In this document: positions 8,181-17,200 of the stretch, piece after piece
Layout of the letters: each line of letters opens with the position of its first letter
Numbering within the stretch: position 1 is the stretch's first letter
From: Ignavibacteria bacterium
GTDB taxonomy: Bacteria; Bacteroidota; Ignavibacteria; Kapaibacteriales; Kapaibacteriaceae
Direction of reading: 5' to 3'
NCBI GenBank assembly: GCA_947495975.1
Contig: CANMBE010000021.1
Span: 1 to 33,027 of the forward strand
DNA length: 33,027 nucleotides
Notes under the pieces: model-generated
Databases searched by the model: none
The model's input: the letters and a program-made list of their open reading frames with translations, nothing else
Told to the model about the DNA's origin: nothing
Made by a program: the position numbers and the translations under genes

Positions 8181-8256
8181 AGTGGTCAGTTATGTGCGGA
8201 ATGAATTGGTCCACGCCAGCGGAATTTCCAGTTACTCTGCAGAGGAATTGATTGGT
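8181..8256 (+). repeat. Three IS21-like end repeat units
   Basis: Three successive units of about 25 bases are seen: AGTGGTCAGTTATGTGCGGAAT at about 8181-8202, a TGGTC...AGCGGAAT...TTCCAG unit at about 8207-8231, and a degenerate TTACTCTGCAGAGGAATT unit to about 8250. They share orientation and spacing with clusters at 46-115 and 3305-3360. The cluster marks the edge between decayed accessory DNA and the tRNA-Arg/rpsT housekeeping genes. Assignment to the IS21 family is by resemblance only. Confidence 0.4.
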
Positions 8257-8266
8257 TACCTAACGC

Positions 8267-8295
8267 AAAAAAGCCACATCAACGATGTGGCTTTC
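8267..8295 (-). terminator. Intrinsic terminator of tRNA-Arg
   Basis: The minus strand reads GCCACATC, GTT, GATGTGGC, then TTTTTT. This is a perfect 8-pair stem with a three-base loop, directly followed by six T residues, 13 bases downstream of the tRNA-Arg 3' end. The flanking A and T tracts make it usable in both directions. Confidence 0.85.
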
Positions 8296-8307
8296 TAGTT
8301 TCTGTTG

Positions 8308-8381
8308 TGGACCCGCAGGGATTCGAACCCCGAACCTTCTGATTCGTAGTCAGATGCTCTATCCAGTTGAGCTACGGGTCC
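8308..8381 (-). tRNA. tRNA-Arg (anticodon ACG)
   Basis: The minus strand folds as a complete 74-base cloverleaf: acceptor stem GGACCCG/CGGGTCC, D arm with GCTC/GAGC, anticodon arm TCTGA-CTACGAA-TCAGA with anticodon ACG, five-base variable region, T arm with TTCGAAT, and discriminator A. CCA is not encoded; the gene is followed by CAA. The ACG anticodon, read as ICG after deamination by TadA, decodes CGU, CGC and CGA. A hairpin terminator follows directly. Confidence 0.95.
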
Positions 8382-8481
8382 TCATGGGGGGGGCAGTAAT
8401 TGGGCTCAGGGCGTAGCAAAAAAGTAAAAAGGACGTGTTTCAAAAACAAATTCCTATGCCTTGTGCCTTACGCCGTTTCCC

Positions 8482-8745
8482 TTATGCACTAACTTCTAAT
8501 CTGCGAACTGCCATGCTCAGGCTGCTCTTCTTATTTGCAGCGTTGTTCTTCTTGATGATTCCACGCGCTGCAACACGGTCAAGAATGCTGAATGCTTTCT
8601 TGAGCGCTTCTTGTGCTACAACAAGTGAAGTGGCTGTGCGCACTTCCTTGATGATCTCACGAAGTTGCTTCTTGTTGCCGCGATTGTAAATCTTGCGCTT
8701 GCGTGTTTGGCGAATGCGCTTGATTGCTGACTTATGATGGGCCAT
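8482..8745 (-). CDS. rpsT: 30S ribosomal protein S20
   Basis: The 87-residue basic protein begins MAHHKSAIKRIRQTRKRKIY, the characteristic S20 N-terminus, and continues with helices rich in Lys and Arg (NRGNKKQLREIIKEVR, LDRVAARGIIKKNNAANKK). Length matches the family (about 85-90). S20 binds 16S rRNA early in assembly of the small ribosomal subunit. It is monocistronic on the minus strand, divergent from murQ, with about 108 bases between the start codons. No strong Shine-Dalgarno is seen before the ATG, as is common in this lineage. Downstream there is about 100 bases before the tRNA-Arg gene, including a run of eight G at 8386-8393. The gene is complete. Confidence 0.96.
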   Translation of the reverse strand: MAHHKSAIKRIRQTRKRKIYNRGNKKQLREIIKEVRTATSLVVAQEALKKAFSILDRVAARGIIKKNNAANKKSSLSMAVRRLEVSA

Positions 8746-8853
8746 AGACTGGTTTTACGTCGATATGATTGACAGGGCCACAAAGATAGGGAAAGTAAAG
8801 AACCTGACAAATGGCTGATCCAATTCGATGCTGGTTCTGGCTAGATTTGTAGG

Positions 8854-9780
8854 ATGATGCTGTTTGAACAACTCGCCAGCCTCCAAACGGAAGCGGTAAA
8901 TCCTAGTACCACGGAAATTGACCTAGCCAGCACAAAAGATGTTGTGGCCATGCTCCATGCGGAAGATTGCACGGTGGCCGATGCGGTAGGGCTGGTGCTC
9001 GATGAAATTGCTGCAGCTGTAGACATCGTAGTTGCGGGATTTCAAAGAGGGGGCCGACTCATATATATAGGAGCAGGCACGTCCGGGCGCCTGGGAGTGG
9101 TTGATGCCTCTGAAATGCCCCCTACATATGGAACGCAACCCGATATGGTACAAGCACTTATAGCGGGTGGACCCAACGCAGTGTTCCGATCAGTAGAGGG
9201 GGCAGAAGACTCGCCACAACTAGCAATCGAAGCCCTCAACTCTATTTCCCTACGCCCACTAGATGTAGTGTGTGGCATTACGGCCTCTGGCAGAACGCCA
9301 TTTGTCCTGGGCGCTTTACAACATGCGTCAACCATTGGCTGCCAAACCATCCTCATTAGCACAAATCCGGCAGAAGCCCCATTACGAGAAGCCCTTGCCC
9401 ACAAAGCACTTCAGCCCATCTTCATTTGCCCTATTGTGGGACCAGAGCCAATCACAGGCTCTACTCGCATGAAGTCTGGTACTGCTCAAAAAATGGTGCT
9501 TAATATGATCTCCACGGCATCCATGGTGCGCATGGGTAAAACATATGGCAATGTGATGGTGGACCTTCAGCTCACAAATGAAAAACTAAAAGAACGCGCG
9601 AAGAGAATTGTGATGAGTCTTGCTGGTGTAGATTACCCTGAGGCTCAACGTTTGCTTGAGGTATCTCATGGAAGTGTGAAAACGGCCGTTGTGATGTCGG
9701 CACTCAATTGTTCACAAGAAGCTGCAGATCAACGTTTGCACGCCGTTAACGGCTTTGTCCGCGCAGCACTAAATCCCTAG
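8854..9780 (+). CDS. murQ: N-acetylmuramic acid 6-phosphate etherase
   Basis: MurQ cleaves the lactyl ether of MurNAc-6-phosphate to give GlcNAc-6-phosphate and D-lactate, a cytoplasmic step in recycling peptidoglycan amino sugars. The 308-residue product has the family signature throughout: AGTSGRLGVVDASEMPP (about residues 73-89), GITASGRTPFVLGAL in the SIS sugar-isomerase fold, and STRMKSGTAQKMVLNMIST (about 208-226). The C-terminal helical part (LAGVDYPEAQRLL, HGSVKTAVVM) is also typical. Length agrees with about 300 in the family. Two ATG codons lie in tandem at 8854 and 8857; either could start. No PTS transporter (MurP), anhMurNAc kinase (AnmK) or other recycling gene lies beside it; the next gene is a DedA-family protein 16 bases downstream, probably in the same transcript. 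Confidence 0.96.
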   Translation: MMLFEQLASLQTEAVNPSTTEIDLASTKDVVAMLHAEDCTVADAVGLVLDEIAAAVDIVVAGFQRGGRLIYIGAGTSGRLGVVDASEMPPTYGTQPDMVQALIAGGPNAVFRSVEGAEDSPQLAIEALNSISLRPLDVVCGITASGRTPFVLGALQHASTIGCQTILISTNPAEAPLREALAHKALQPIFICPIVGPEPITGSTRMKSGTAQKMVLNMISTASMVRMGKTYGNVMVDLQLTNEKLKERAKRIVMSLAGVDYPEAQRLLEVSHGSVKTAVVMSALNCSQEAADQRLHAVNGFVRAALNP

Positions 9781-9796
9781 CTCTAGGCCCTAACGA

Positions 9797-10417
9797 ATGA
9801 TTGATTTCATCCTGCATATCGATGTGTATCTGGCTTCACTAACCGCCTCTTACGGTTTGTGGACGTATGCCATTTTGTTTCTCATTGTTTTTGCTGAAAC
9901 GGGGCTTATCGTAACACCGTTCTTGCCGGGCGACTCCTTACTCTTTGCTGCGGGTGCTTTGTGCACACTGGGTACCATTGAGCTGATGCCTCTAATGGGG
10001 CTTCTCATTGTTGCCGCTGTTGTGGGAGACGCTGTGAATTATGCCGTAGGAAGCACGGTTGGACATAAACTCTTTACAAGCTCAACGTCAAAGCTGCTAA
10101 AGAGAGAGCACCTCGATAGAACACACGCCTTTTACGAAAAACATGGTGGGCGGACGATTATCCTTGCGCGTTTTATCCCAATCATTCGCACGTTTGCACC
10201 ATTTGTGGCCGGTATTGGGTTAATGAGCTATAAGCAATTCGTAACGTACAATATCGTTGGTGCAGTTGCCTGGGTATCGTCCTTTCTTCTTCTGGGATAT
10301 TACTTTGGTAATCAGCCCTTTGTGAAGAGTAATTTTACCCTTGTGATAGGTGCGATTATCGTGATGAGTGCGATCCCAGGATTGATTGACGTAATCCGCA
10401 GTAAAAAGGAATTGTAA
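9797..10417 (+). CDS. DedA-family (SNARE-associated) inner-membrane protein
   Basis: The 206-residue membrane protein shows DedA-family hallmarks: E-T-G-L-I-V-x-P-F-L-P-G-D-S near residues 35-48, the motif [20 protein letters not shown] (about 117-136), and a C-terminal [14 protein letters not shown]. Hydrophobic segments are at about 15-40, 55-85, 135-160 and 175-200. DedA proteins are proton-coupled transporters or flippases; some members recycle undecaprenyl phosphate or phosphatidylethanolamine. The acidic residues and the arginine motif needed in characterised members are kept. It follows murQ by 16 bases, and a link to cell-wall carrier recycling would fit, but the specific substrate cannot be told from sequence. 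tRNA-Leu begins 11 bases after its stop. Confidence 0.92.
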   Translation: MIDFILHIDVYLASLTASYGLWTYAILFLIVFAETGLIVTPFLPGDSLLFAAGALCTLGTIELMPLMGLLIVAAVVGDAVNYAVGSTVGHKLFTSSTSKLLKREHLDRTHAFYEKHGGRTIILARFIPIIRTFAPFVAGIGLMSYKQFVTYNIVGAVAWVSSFLLLGYYFGNQPFVKSNFTLVIGAIIVMSAIPGLIDVIRSKKEL

Positions 10418-10428
10418 ATTAGCCTCTT

Positions 10429-10514
10429 GCTTGGATGGCGAAACTGGCAGACGCACGAGACTTAAAATCTCGTGTCCCGTAAGGGACGTGCGGGTTCAAG
10501 CCCCGCTCCAAGCA
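10429..10514 (+). tRNA. tRNA-Leu (anticodon UAA)
   Basis: An 86-base class II tRNA: acceptor GCTTGGA/TCCAAGC, anticodon arm CGAGA-CTTAAAA-TCTCG with anticodon TAA, long variable arm TGTCCCGTAAGGGACG as required for leucine tRNAs, T arm GCGGG-TTCAAGC-CCCGC, and discriminator A. CCA is not encoded. It decodes UUA and UUG. It lies 33 bases before the start of the large FG-GAP gene. Confidence 0.95.
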
Positions 10515-10547
10515 CTTAATGCACTTTTTCGTGTTTGAATTTATACT

Positions 10548-13500
10548 ATGAAGCCCCACCCCAGATCTCTCCTGATTCTTGCTTTTCTTTTTGCAGTTGT
10601 GGCAGCAGATGCTCAGCCGCAGAAGCTTTTCACTCGTGTGCCATCGAGTGAAACGGGAATCAAGTACAGGCACGACTATAACAGCATTAAGATTTCGAAG
10701 GACTCGCTTGGGCTTGTTAATTCCATGGTCCCAGGTTGCGGCATTGCGATTGGTGATATTAACGGAGATTCAAAACCAGACTTGATATTCTCAAGTTTTG
10801 GTGGTCTTGGTTTTTATCGGAATGACGGCAATTGGAAGTTCACTGACATTACGGCCACAACTGGTTACCCTACGGACTCATTGCAATTCTCTACTGGAGT
10901 GAACCTGGTTGACATCGATGCAGATGGAGACCTTGATCTCTTCGTTACACGTTGGCAGAATACGTGCCGGTTGTTATTGAACGATGGAAAGGGCTCTTTT
11001 ACTGAGCACGCTGCAGAGTATGGGCTTAACTTTCAAGACGAGACTGTAAACAGCGCATTTTTTGACTACGATCGCGATGGACTTCTTGATTGTTATCTCG
11101 TAGTCTACTCAAACTATTATTCTTTAGTAACGAACAACAAACGTTCAGATAGTGTTGTAGGCGCAGAATCTGAAGCGCGTCAGCGCGCAGGCACGTCAAT
11201 GCCAAAGTTTGAGTCTTCATCTGGCTCGATGCGTGATGATCAGATTCAAAGGCTCCATGATATGTCGCCTAGCGAACTGAGACATGCTGGGCATCCAGAC
11301 AGACTGTACAAAAATCAAGGTAACGGCACATTCAGCAACGTAACCCATGCATCGTGGATTAAAGATGAAGGCATGGGGCTTTCTGCAACTGTAGCAGATA
11401 TTAACCTTGATGGTCTGCCTGATATCTATGTTGCGAATGACTTTAACTCAACCGATCTTATCTACCTCAATAATGGTGATGGTACATTCGCTGAAAGCAT
11501 GATGCGTATGACGCGCAGAGCGTCCATCTTTAGCATGGGAAGCGACGTAGCCGATCTTAATGGTGACGGCTTGCCAGACATTATTACAACGGACATGCTT
11601 CCCGATAATCATTTCCGTCGCATTCTGAATGCCGGCAACAATGGCGACATGTCTATCTATAATCCTACGTATGATTCAAACCAAGTTTCTAGGAACATGG
11701 TACAATTGAATCGCGGATACAATCAGTTCTCGGATGTGGGGTACATGACCGGCATGGCTGCAACCGATTGGAGTTGGGCCTGCCTGATTCAAGACTTTGA
11801 TCTTGATGGATTGGCTGACGTGTATATAGCCAACGGATATACGACTGACATCTCCAACCAAGACTACGTCTATAATGTAGATGCTCGTATCAAGGGGCTT
11901 CTTCCAGAGATGGGGTTTCTCACGCAACCTAACTTTATGTTCCGTCAACGTAGCTATCTCGATTTTGTTAGTGTTGGTGAGGAGTGGGGTGTTGCAGATA
12001 CTTCCACAACGTTTGGCGCTGCCTATGGAGATTTGGATGGTGATGGGGATTTAGATCTTGTAGCAACCAATATGGATACGGTGCCATTTTTGTATCGTAA
12101 CCACGCCGTTGAGCAAAAACGCGGTGCCTTTGTGTGTTTTACATTTACGGGTGCTGGCGGTAACACAGGTGGTCTTGGCGCTAAGGTTCGAGTAGTAGCT
12201 GGAAAGAAGACTTATTACCAAGAGCACTATCTGGTTCGAGGATATCAGTCTCGTATGGATGACAAACTCACGGTTGGTTTAGGACAAGCAACAATCGTAG
12301 ACTCAGTGATCGTGCAATGGCCTGATGGCCCAGTGCAAGTGTTGACAGATGTAACGGTGAACACTACCATTTCACTTGATCATGTAAATGCAACGCCTTC
12401 AACTACTTCAATATTTCAACCACAAGATTATAGCACCCCACTTTTTGTTGATGCAAGCAATACAAGTGGCCTGAATTTTACGTACGCAGAGAATGTGTTT
12501 GATGACTTCAAGCGATATCGTTTAATGCCTACCCGCATGTCATGGGGTGGTCCGGCAGTAGCCGTTGCAGATATTGATAATGACGGTTTCGATGACGTGA
12601 TGTTTGGTAGTTCCAAGGGCCAGAGCATCACAACCTTTCTTCAAAAGTCACCTGGTGTATTTGCAAAATCTGATGCTGGCCTTGCGGGTGTAGACACAAC
12701 GTTCGAATCTCAAGCAATGGTGTTAGTTGATGTAGATAACGATGGCGATCGCGATCTCCTTGTTGCCGGTGGTGGTGCAGAGTTTGCAGAAGAAGATGAT
12801 GAGCGCGGTGTACGCTTGTACCTCAACGATGGTAAGGGGCAGATGAAAAGGGTAACGGTCGGAGTGCCCATCATTAGCACCAACGCAACAACAATCAACG
12901 CGTGTGACTTTGATGGAGATGGAGATTTTGATGTTTTTATTGGCGGCGGAGTTCAAACCGACAGGTACCCATTTTCTGCCACGAGTTACCTGCTTGCAAA
13001 CAATGGAAAGGGTTCCTTTACGGATGTCACTGATCAGGTAATGCCGGGAATCCAATCGTTAGGTATCATTCGTTCTGCGTTATGGTCTGATATAGACAAT
13101 GATGGTCGGTTTGATCTGCTACTCAACGGTGAGTGGATGCCCCTTACCATTTTTCATAATGACGGATCAACTTTTTCAAACGTAACAGAAAAAGCAGGGC
13201 TCTCAGGAACAGTAGGCTGGTGGTATAGTTTGATGGGTGCAGACATAGACAACGATGGCGACATGGATTACGTTGCCGGCAACCTTGGATTGAATTCGAG
13301 ATACCAGGCTACACCAGAAAAGCCAATTGAAATTTATGCAGCCGATTTTGATGACAATGGAAGTATTGATCCGCTCATCACATGGTGGTTTGAAGGTAAA
13401 CGTCACCTTGTTCGAGATAGAGGCAAAATCTTCTCCCAGATGCCAACTCTGAATAGGAAGTTCAACGAATTTTTTGACTTCGCTATTGCGCCATTTGAAA

Positions 13501-14138
13501 AGATCGTGGACAAGCACATTCTTGATTCAAGCTATCATCGTGCAGCAACGATGATGGAGTCCGTGGTACTTATCAATGATGGACAGGGACATTTTACTGT
13601 AAAACCTCTGCCCGCAGAGGCACAGTTTTCTCCAATGCTTGGCATTGAGGCCATGGATGTTAATGGAGATCAGTGGATTGACCTTGTAACCGCAGGTAAT
13701 ATTTACGGTGCTGAAGATGATGTTGTTCGCTATGATGCAGGAAAAGGGCTTGTTCTTCTCGGTACAGGGAATTCTACGTTTCTGGCCACCTCAATCCCAG
13801 AATCGGGGTTCGTTTCACAGTTTGATGCTAGGGGGCTTGTCAGCATCCGTAACCCTGGGTCTGCGACAGTGCCGCTTGTACTGATATCAGCCGTAAACCA
13901 AGGCAGCACATTGACTTACCTCCCAATGATTCAAGGAATCCGCGTTCAAAAGGTGAACCCAATGAGGGTTACGTCAGCTCTTTTTGAGGTTCCTGGGGGT
14001 GCTCGTCGTACCGAGATCTATTGTGGATCTGGCTATAGGAGCCAAACAAGCTGCCATCTCTTGGTTCCACCCGGCGCAAACAGCGTCAGTACATTCCTTG
14101 GCAAGAAAAAAATAGCCACCCTTGCCATTAAGAATTAA
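10548..14138 (+). CDS. Secreted double FG-GAP/VCBS protein with ASPIC/UnbV domain
   Basis: The 1196-residue exported protein has a signal peptide cut after ADA before QPQ (about residue 22). It carries about fourteen calcium-binding-like DxDxDGxxD loops, for example DINGDSKPDL, DIDADGDLDL, DLNGDGLPDI and DLDGDGDLDL in the first half, and DIDNDGFDDV, DVDNDGDRDL and DFDGDGDFDV in the second. These mark two seven-bladed VCBS/FG-GAP propellers. Between them (about residues 545-615) lies an ASPIC/UnbV domain (VRVVAGKKTYYQEHYLVRGY, VDSVIVQWPDG). Such CRTAC1-like proteins are surface or exported proteins thought to bind calcium and glycans or proteins. The last 80 residues form a short beta domain that could act as a sorting tail but is not a clear T9SS domain. 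No Shine-Dalgarno precedes the ATG. The gene is complete. Confidence 0.9.
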   Translation: MKPHPRSLLILAFLFAVVAADAQPQKLFTRVPSSETGIKYRHDYNSIKISKDSLGLVNSMVPGCGIAIGDINGDSKPDLIFSSFGGLGFYRNDGNWKFTDITATTGYPTDSLQFSTGVNLVDIDADGDLDLFVTRWQNTCRLLLNDGKGSFTEHAAEYGLNFQDETVNSAFFDYDRDGLLDCYLVVYSNYYSLVTNNKRSDSVVGAESEARQRAGTSMPKFESSSGSMRDDQIQRLHDMSPSELRHAGHPDRLYKNQGNGTFSNVTHASWIKDEGMGLSATVADINLDGLPDIYVANDFNSTDLIYLNNGDGTFAESMMRMTRRASIFSMGSDVADLNGDGLPDIITTDMLPDNHFRRILNAGNNGDMSIYNPTYDSNQVSRNMVQLNRGYNQFSDVGYMTGMAATDWSWACLIQDFDLDGLADVYIANGYTTDISNQDYVYNVDARIKGLLPEMGFLTQPNFMFRQRSYLDFVSVGEEWGVADTSTTFGAAYGDLDGDGDLDLVATNMDTVPFLYRNHAVEQKRGAFVCFTFTGAGGNTGGLGAKVRVVAGKKTYYQEHYLVRGYQSRMDDKLTVGLGQATIVDSVIVQWPDGPVQVLTDVTVNTTISLDHVNATPSTTSIFQPQDYSTPLFVDASNTSGLNFTYAENVFDDFKRYRLMPTRMSWGGPAVAVADIDNDGFDDVMFGSSKGQSITTFLQKSPGVFAKSDAGLAGVDTTFESQAMVLVDVDNDGDRDLLVAGGGAEFAEEDDERGVRLYLNDGKGQMKRVTVGVPIISTNATTINACDFDGDGDFDVFIGGGVQTDRYPFSATSYLLANNGKGSFTDVTDQVMPGIQSLGIIRSALWSDIDNDGRFDLLLNGEWMPLTIFHNDGSTFSNVTEKAGLSGTVGWWYSLMGADIDNDGDMDYVAGNLGLNSRYQATPEKPIEIYAADFDDNGSIDPLITWWFEGKRHLVRDRGKIFSQMPTLNRKFNEFFDFAIAPFEKIVDKHILDSSYHRAATMMESVVLINDGQGHFTVKPLPAEAQFSPMLGIEAMDVNGDQWIDLVTAGNIYGAEDDVVRYDAGKGLVLLGTGNSTFLATSIPESGFVSQFDARGLVSIRNPGSATVPLVLISAVNQGSTLTYLPMIQGIRVQKVNPMRVTSALFEVPGGARRTEIYCGSGYRSQTSCHLLVPPGANSVSTFLGKKKIATLAIKN

Positions 14139-14289
14139 TAAAACTCACTTGCTCAGAATAGACATTGTGCATATTTTGGATATCACGGTAGCGTAACACC
14201 TACTGGTGCAGCTCTGTCTGCGCCAAATAATCGACATAAAAAAGAAACAAAAACTGTACGTACAATTCCAACTTATCAGTGGTATACCT

Positions 14290-17200
14290 ATGAAAAGGAT
14301 TTACTCCTTTGTATTGGGCTTAGTCTTTATCGTTGGCTTGATGAGCTTCTCAACAGAAGCACAAGCACAATATTGCAAGCCAGCACTCATGCCTGGATTC
14401 TGGGGTCAAGGCATTTCGTTCTTCCAGTTCGGCACGTTCTCACTTTATTCGCCCGCTGGTGATTATGCCAACCAGACTGGATACAGTCATTACACAGCAA
14501 CAACGTTGTCTGCTGCTCGGGCTACCCCGATTACTACGAAAATCCAAACAAATGCCTTTGGCCAAAAAGGCTATTCTATCTGGATTGACTTTGATCAGGA
14601 TGGAATTTTTACATCGGAAGAACGCGTGCTTTGCGTTGTTGACCCAGCCTTCGGTCCATACTTGTATAATACGACGGTTACGATACCCTGTTCTGCTCGA
14701 ACGGGTGTTACTCGTATGCGTGTGTTCTTCATGACAAATGCTGGTGTGTGCCCTCAGGACCCGTGTGTATTCCCGGGCTATGTTCAGGGTGAATGTGAAG
14801 ACTACAACCTTGACATTATTGGTGACTTTGTTGGATCATTCCCGGATGAAAGTCCTGAAAGCTCAGCAATTTTGCCACGCGGTAACATCTATGATGGTGC
14901 AACTCCTACACGTCCAGCGCCAAGTATGGCGCTTCGTGCTGGATCTGCAAGCCAGAACTTCACAATTAAGTATCGCATCTTTGGACCACTGCCTCTAACG
15001 GATACCGTTTACAAGGCTGATTGGACAGCAACTGGTCCATCAACAGGAACGTTCCCTCAGAGCTTTGTTTCTTCCCCAAGCTCAGCATCCGGAATTGGTG
15101 CTGGCCCTGGTGGTTCTCTGGTCACTGGCAACCTCATTGGTGGCGAATATTCACTTCTTGTTCAGTCGCTTGGCGGCGTTTCTAGCTGTAATAATGATTG
15201 GTCAAAAGCATTTACCATTGCTGTGAACCGAGATATGTCTACGCGTGGTATTCGGGGACCTCAATCAAATGTGCAACCACGGCGTTACAAGTATCCAAAC
15301 ACAACTCCAATCCCTGTTGAAGCCATCTTCCAGAACGTAGGACTGGATACGGTAAAAGCGTTCCGTGGTATTGCTCGTATTACTGGTCCCTATGGTAACA
15401 ACGTTTTTACAGATACGGTTACCCTCAATGAGACTATTATTCCGGGCGCTAGATTAACGCAAGCGTTTAATAGCTTCATAGCTACTGGTACGGGCCACCA
15501 AGTTGGTCTGTATAAGACAACCGTGTGCACAGATCTTATTGATCCAGCCCCAGATGAAAACACATTCAACGATTGTATTCCACGTCCAGGACAAGCAGAC
15601 TACTATTTTGAGGTGGGCTACAACGAAGAGCCTGCTGTTAGCTCTGTAACTGTTCCTAGCGCAACACAGGTGTTGTTCGCGAATCGCCCATTCCGTCCAG
15701 AAGCCGTGTTTGAGAACAACGGTATTCAGGATCTTTCAAATGTTCCTGTGCGGTTGATTATCACGCGGATCAGCGATAACCTGGTTGTATACAATCAGAC
15801 GGGAATTGTTCCGGACATTGCCGCCGGACAATTCAACAAGGCCATCTATACATTCCCTTCATTCACACCAGCAGTTGGTGGCGATTATCGCTTCTGCTTC
15901 CGTGTTGAATATCCTGGCGACCCAGTTCTGACAAATAATGAAATTTGTGTAGTCCGCACGATCCAGGCAAATCTGGCCGGCGTGTACACAATTGGAGTAA
16001 CAAAGCCAGGACCTCGGAACTACCTCTCTATTGATTTAGCACTCGCTGATCTCTACCTTAGGGGTCTTAGCGGTGCAATAACATTTGAGTTCACTGATGA
16101 GAGTTATACCCAGACAACCACGGGTATCAACACTCCTGCAATTGATCTCTCTTCGAAAATTATTGGTGCAAGTTCAACCAATACTATTACATTCAAAACA
16201 ACGGTTGAGCGTTCAATCAATAAGGCTGCCGTTACCATTAATATGGTAACAGAGTCAGGCATTGGTGTTTTGTTGGGTCAAAACATGAACCCATCAAACA
16301 TTAATGCAATCCAAAAGCAGACGTATTATGGTAACGCACAGAATGCCAACTCAGCTGGCTATATCACCTTTGATGGTGGTGCACAAAAGTCGCTGAAGTT
16401 TACAATGAAGAAGACAGTTGTTGCAGCATTTCCATCACCTCTTGTGTCCGTATTCTACCTCTCGTCTGGTTCTTCGAATATGTTGATCAAGAACCTTATC
16501 ATTGGTATGGCAGATGGTGTAACTCCTAGCTACGCTACATCGCTTCCACAAGTGCAATTCAATGCAGGATCTAATCAGTTCCGTTTTGAGGCAAATACAC
16601 GCAGCACCACTATCAGCTATACAGCGGGTATTACTCAGAGAGACACCATTAACTCAGACAACCTTGGTAACATTGACACACTCATCAATGCGAACAATAA
16701 GTTCGTTGGTAATGAGATCAGTGGATTCGGTTATGGTATTGTTTCGATGGGTATTGGTGCTCTTATCAAGGCCGGAATCAACGACTTCCGTTCTTACTAC
16801 AACACTGGTACGGAGATTACCAACAACACCATCTTTAACGTACGCCGCGCAGGAATTTTTCTTGGCTACGAAGATGGTGTGAAGGTCATGTCTAACCGCA
16901 TCTACAACGTTGGTTCGTCAACTGGCGGCACTGAGACTGACTGTGCGGGTATCATTGCTGGTGGTGAGGTTCGCTATAACAACATGAATCTCAAGATTGC
17001 ACAGAATGAAATCAGTGGTGTGCGCGGTACAATTTGGAGCCGTGGTATTGTTGTTGAACAAGCCAGAAATGACTTCCAATCTATCAATGGCGTAAACAAG
17101 GGTTTTGGCCCACGCACACAGGCTGGCGTAGTAAGCTTCCCCAATAAGGCAGAACATACCTACGTTACGAGCAATGCTGTATGGGGACTCACACGTGTCA

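Noticed and set aside
8386-8393. Run of eight G between tRNA-Arg and rpsT
   Set aside because: It could suggest phase variation, but it lies outside any gene, upstream of a tRNA, and may be a sequencing artefact.
14206-14289. Upstream in-frame ATG of the giant T9SS gene
   Set aside because: The 28 extra residues are Lys/Gln-rich and would bury a normal signal peptide starting at MKRIYSF.
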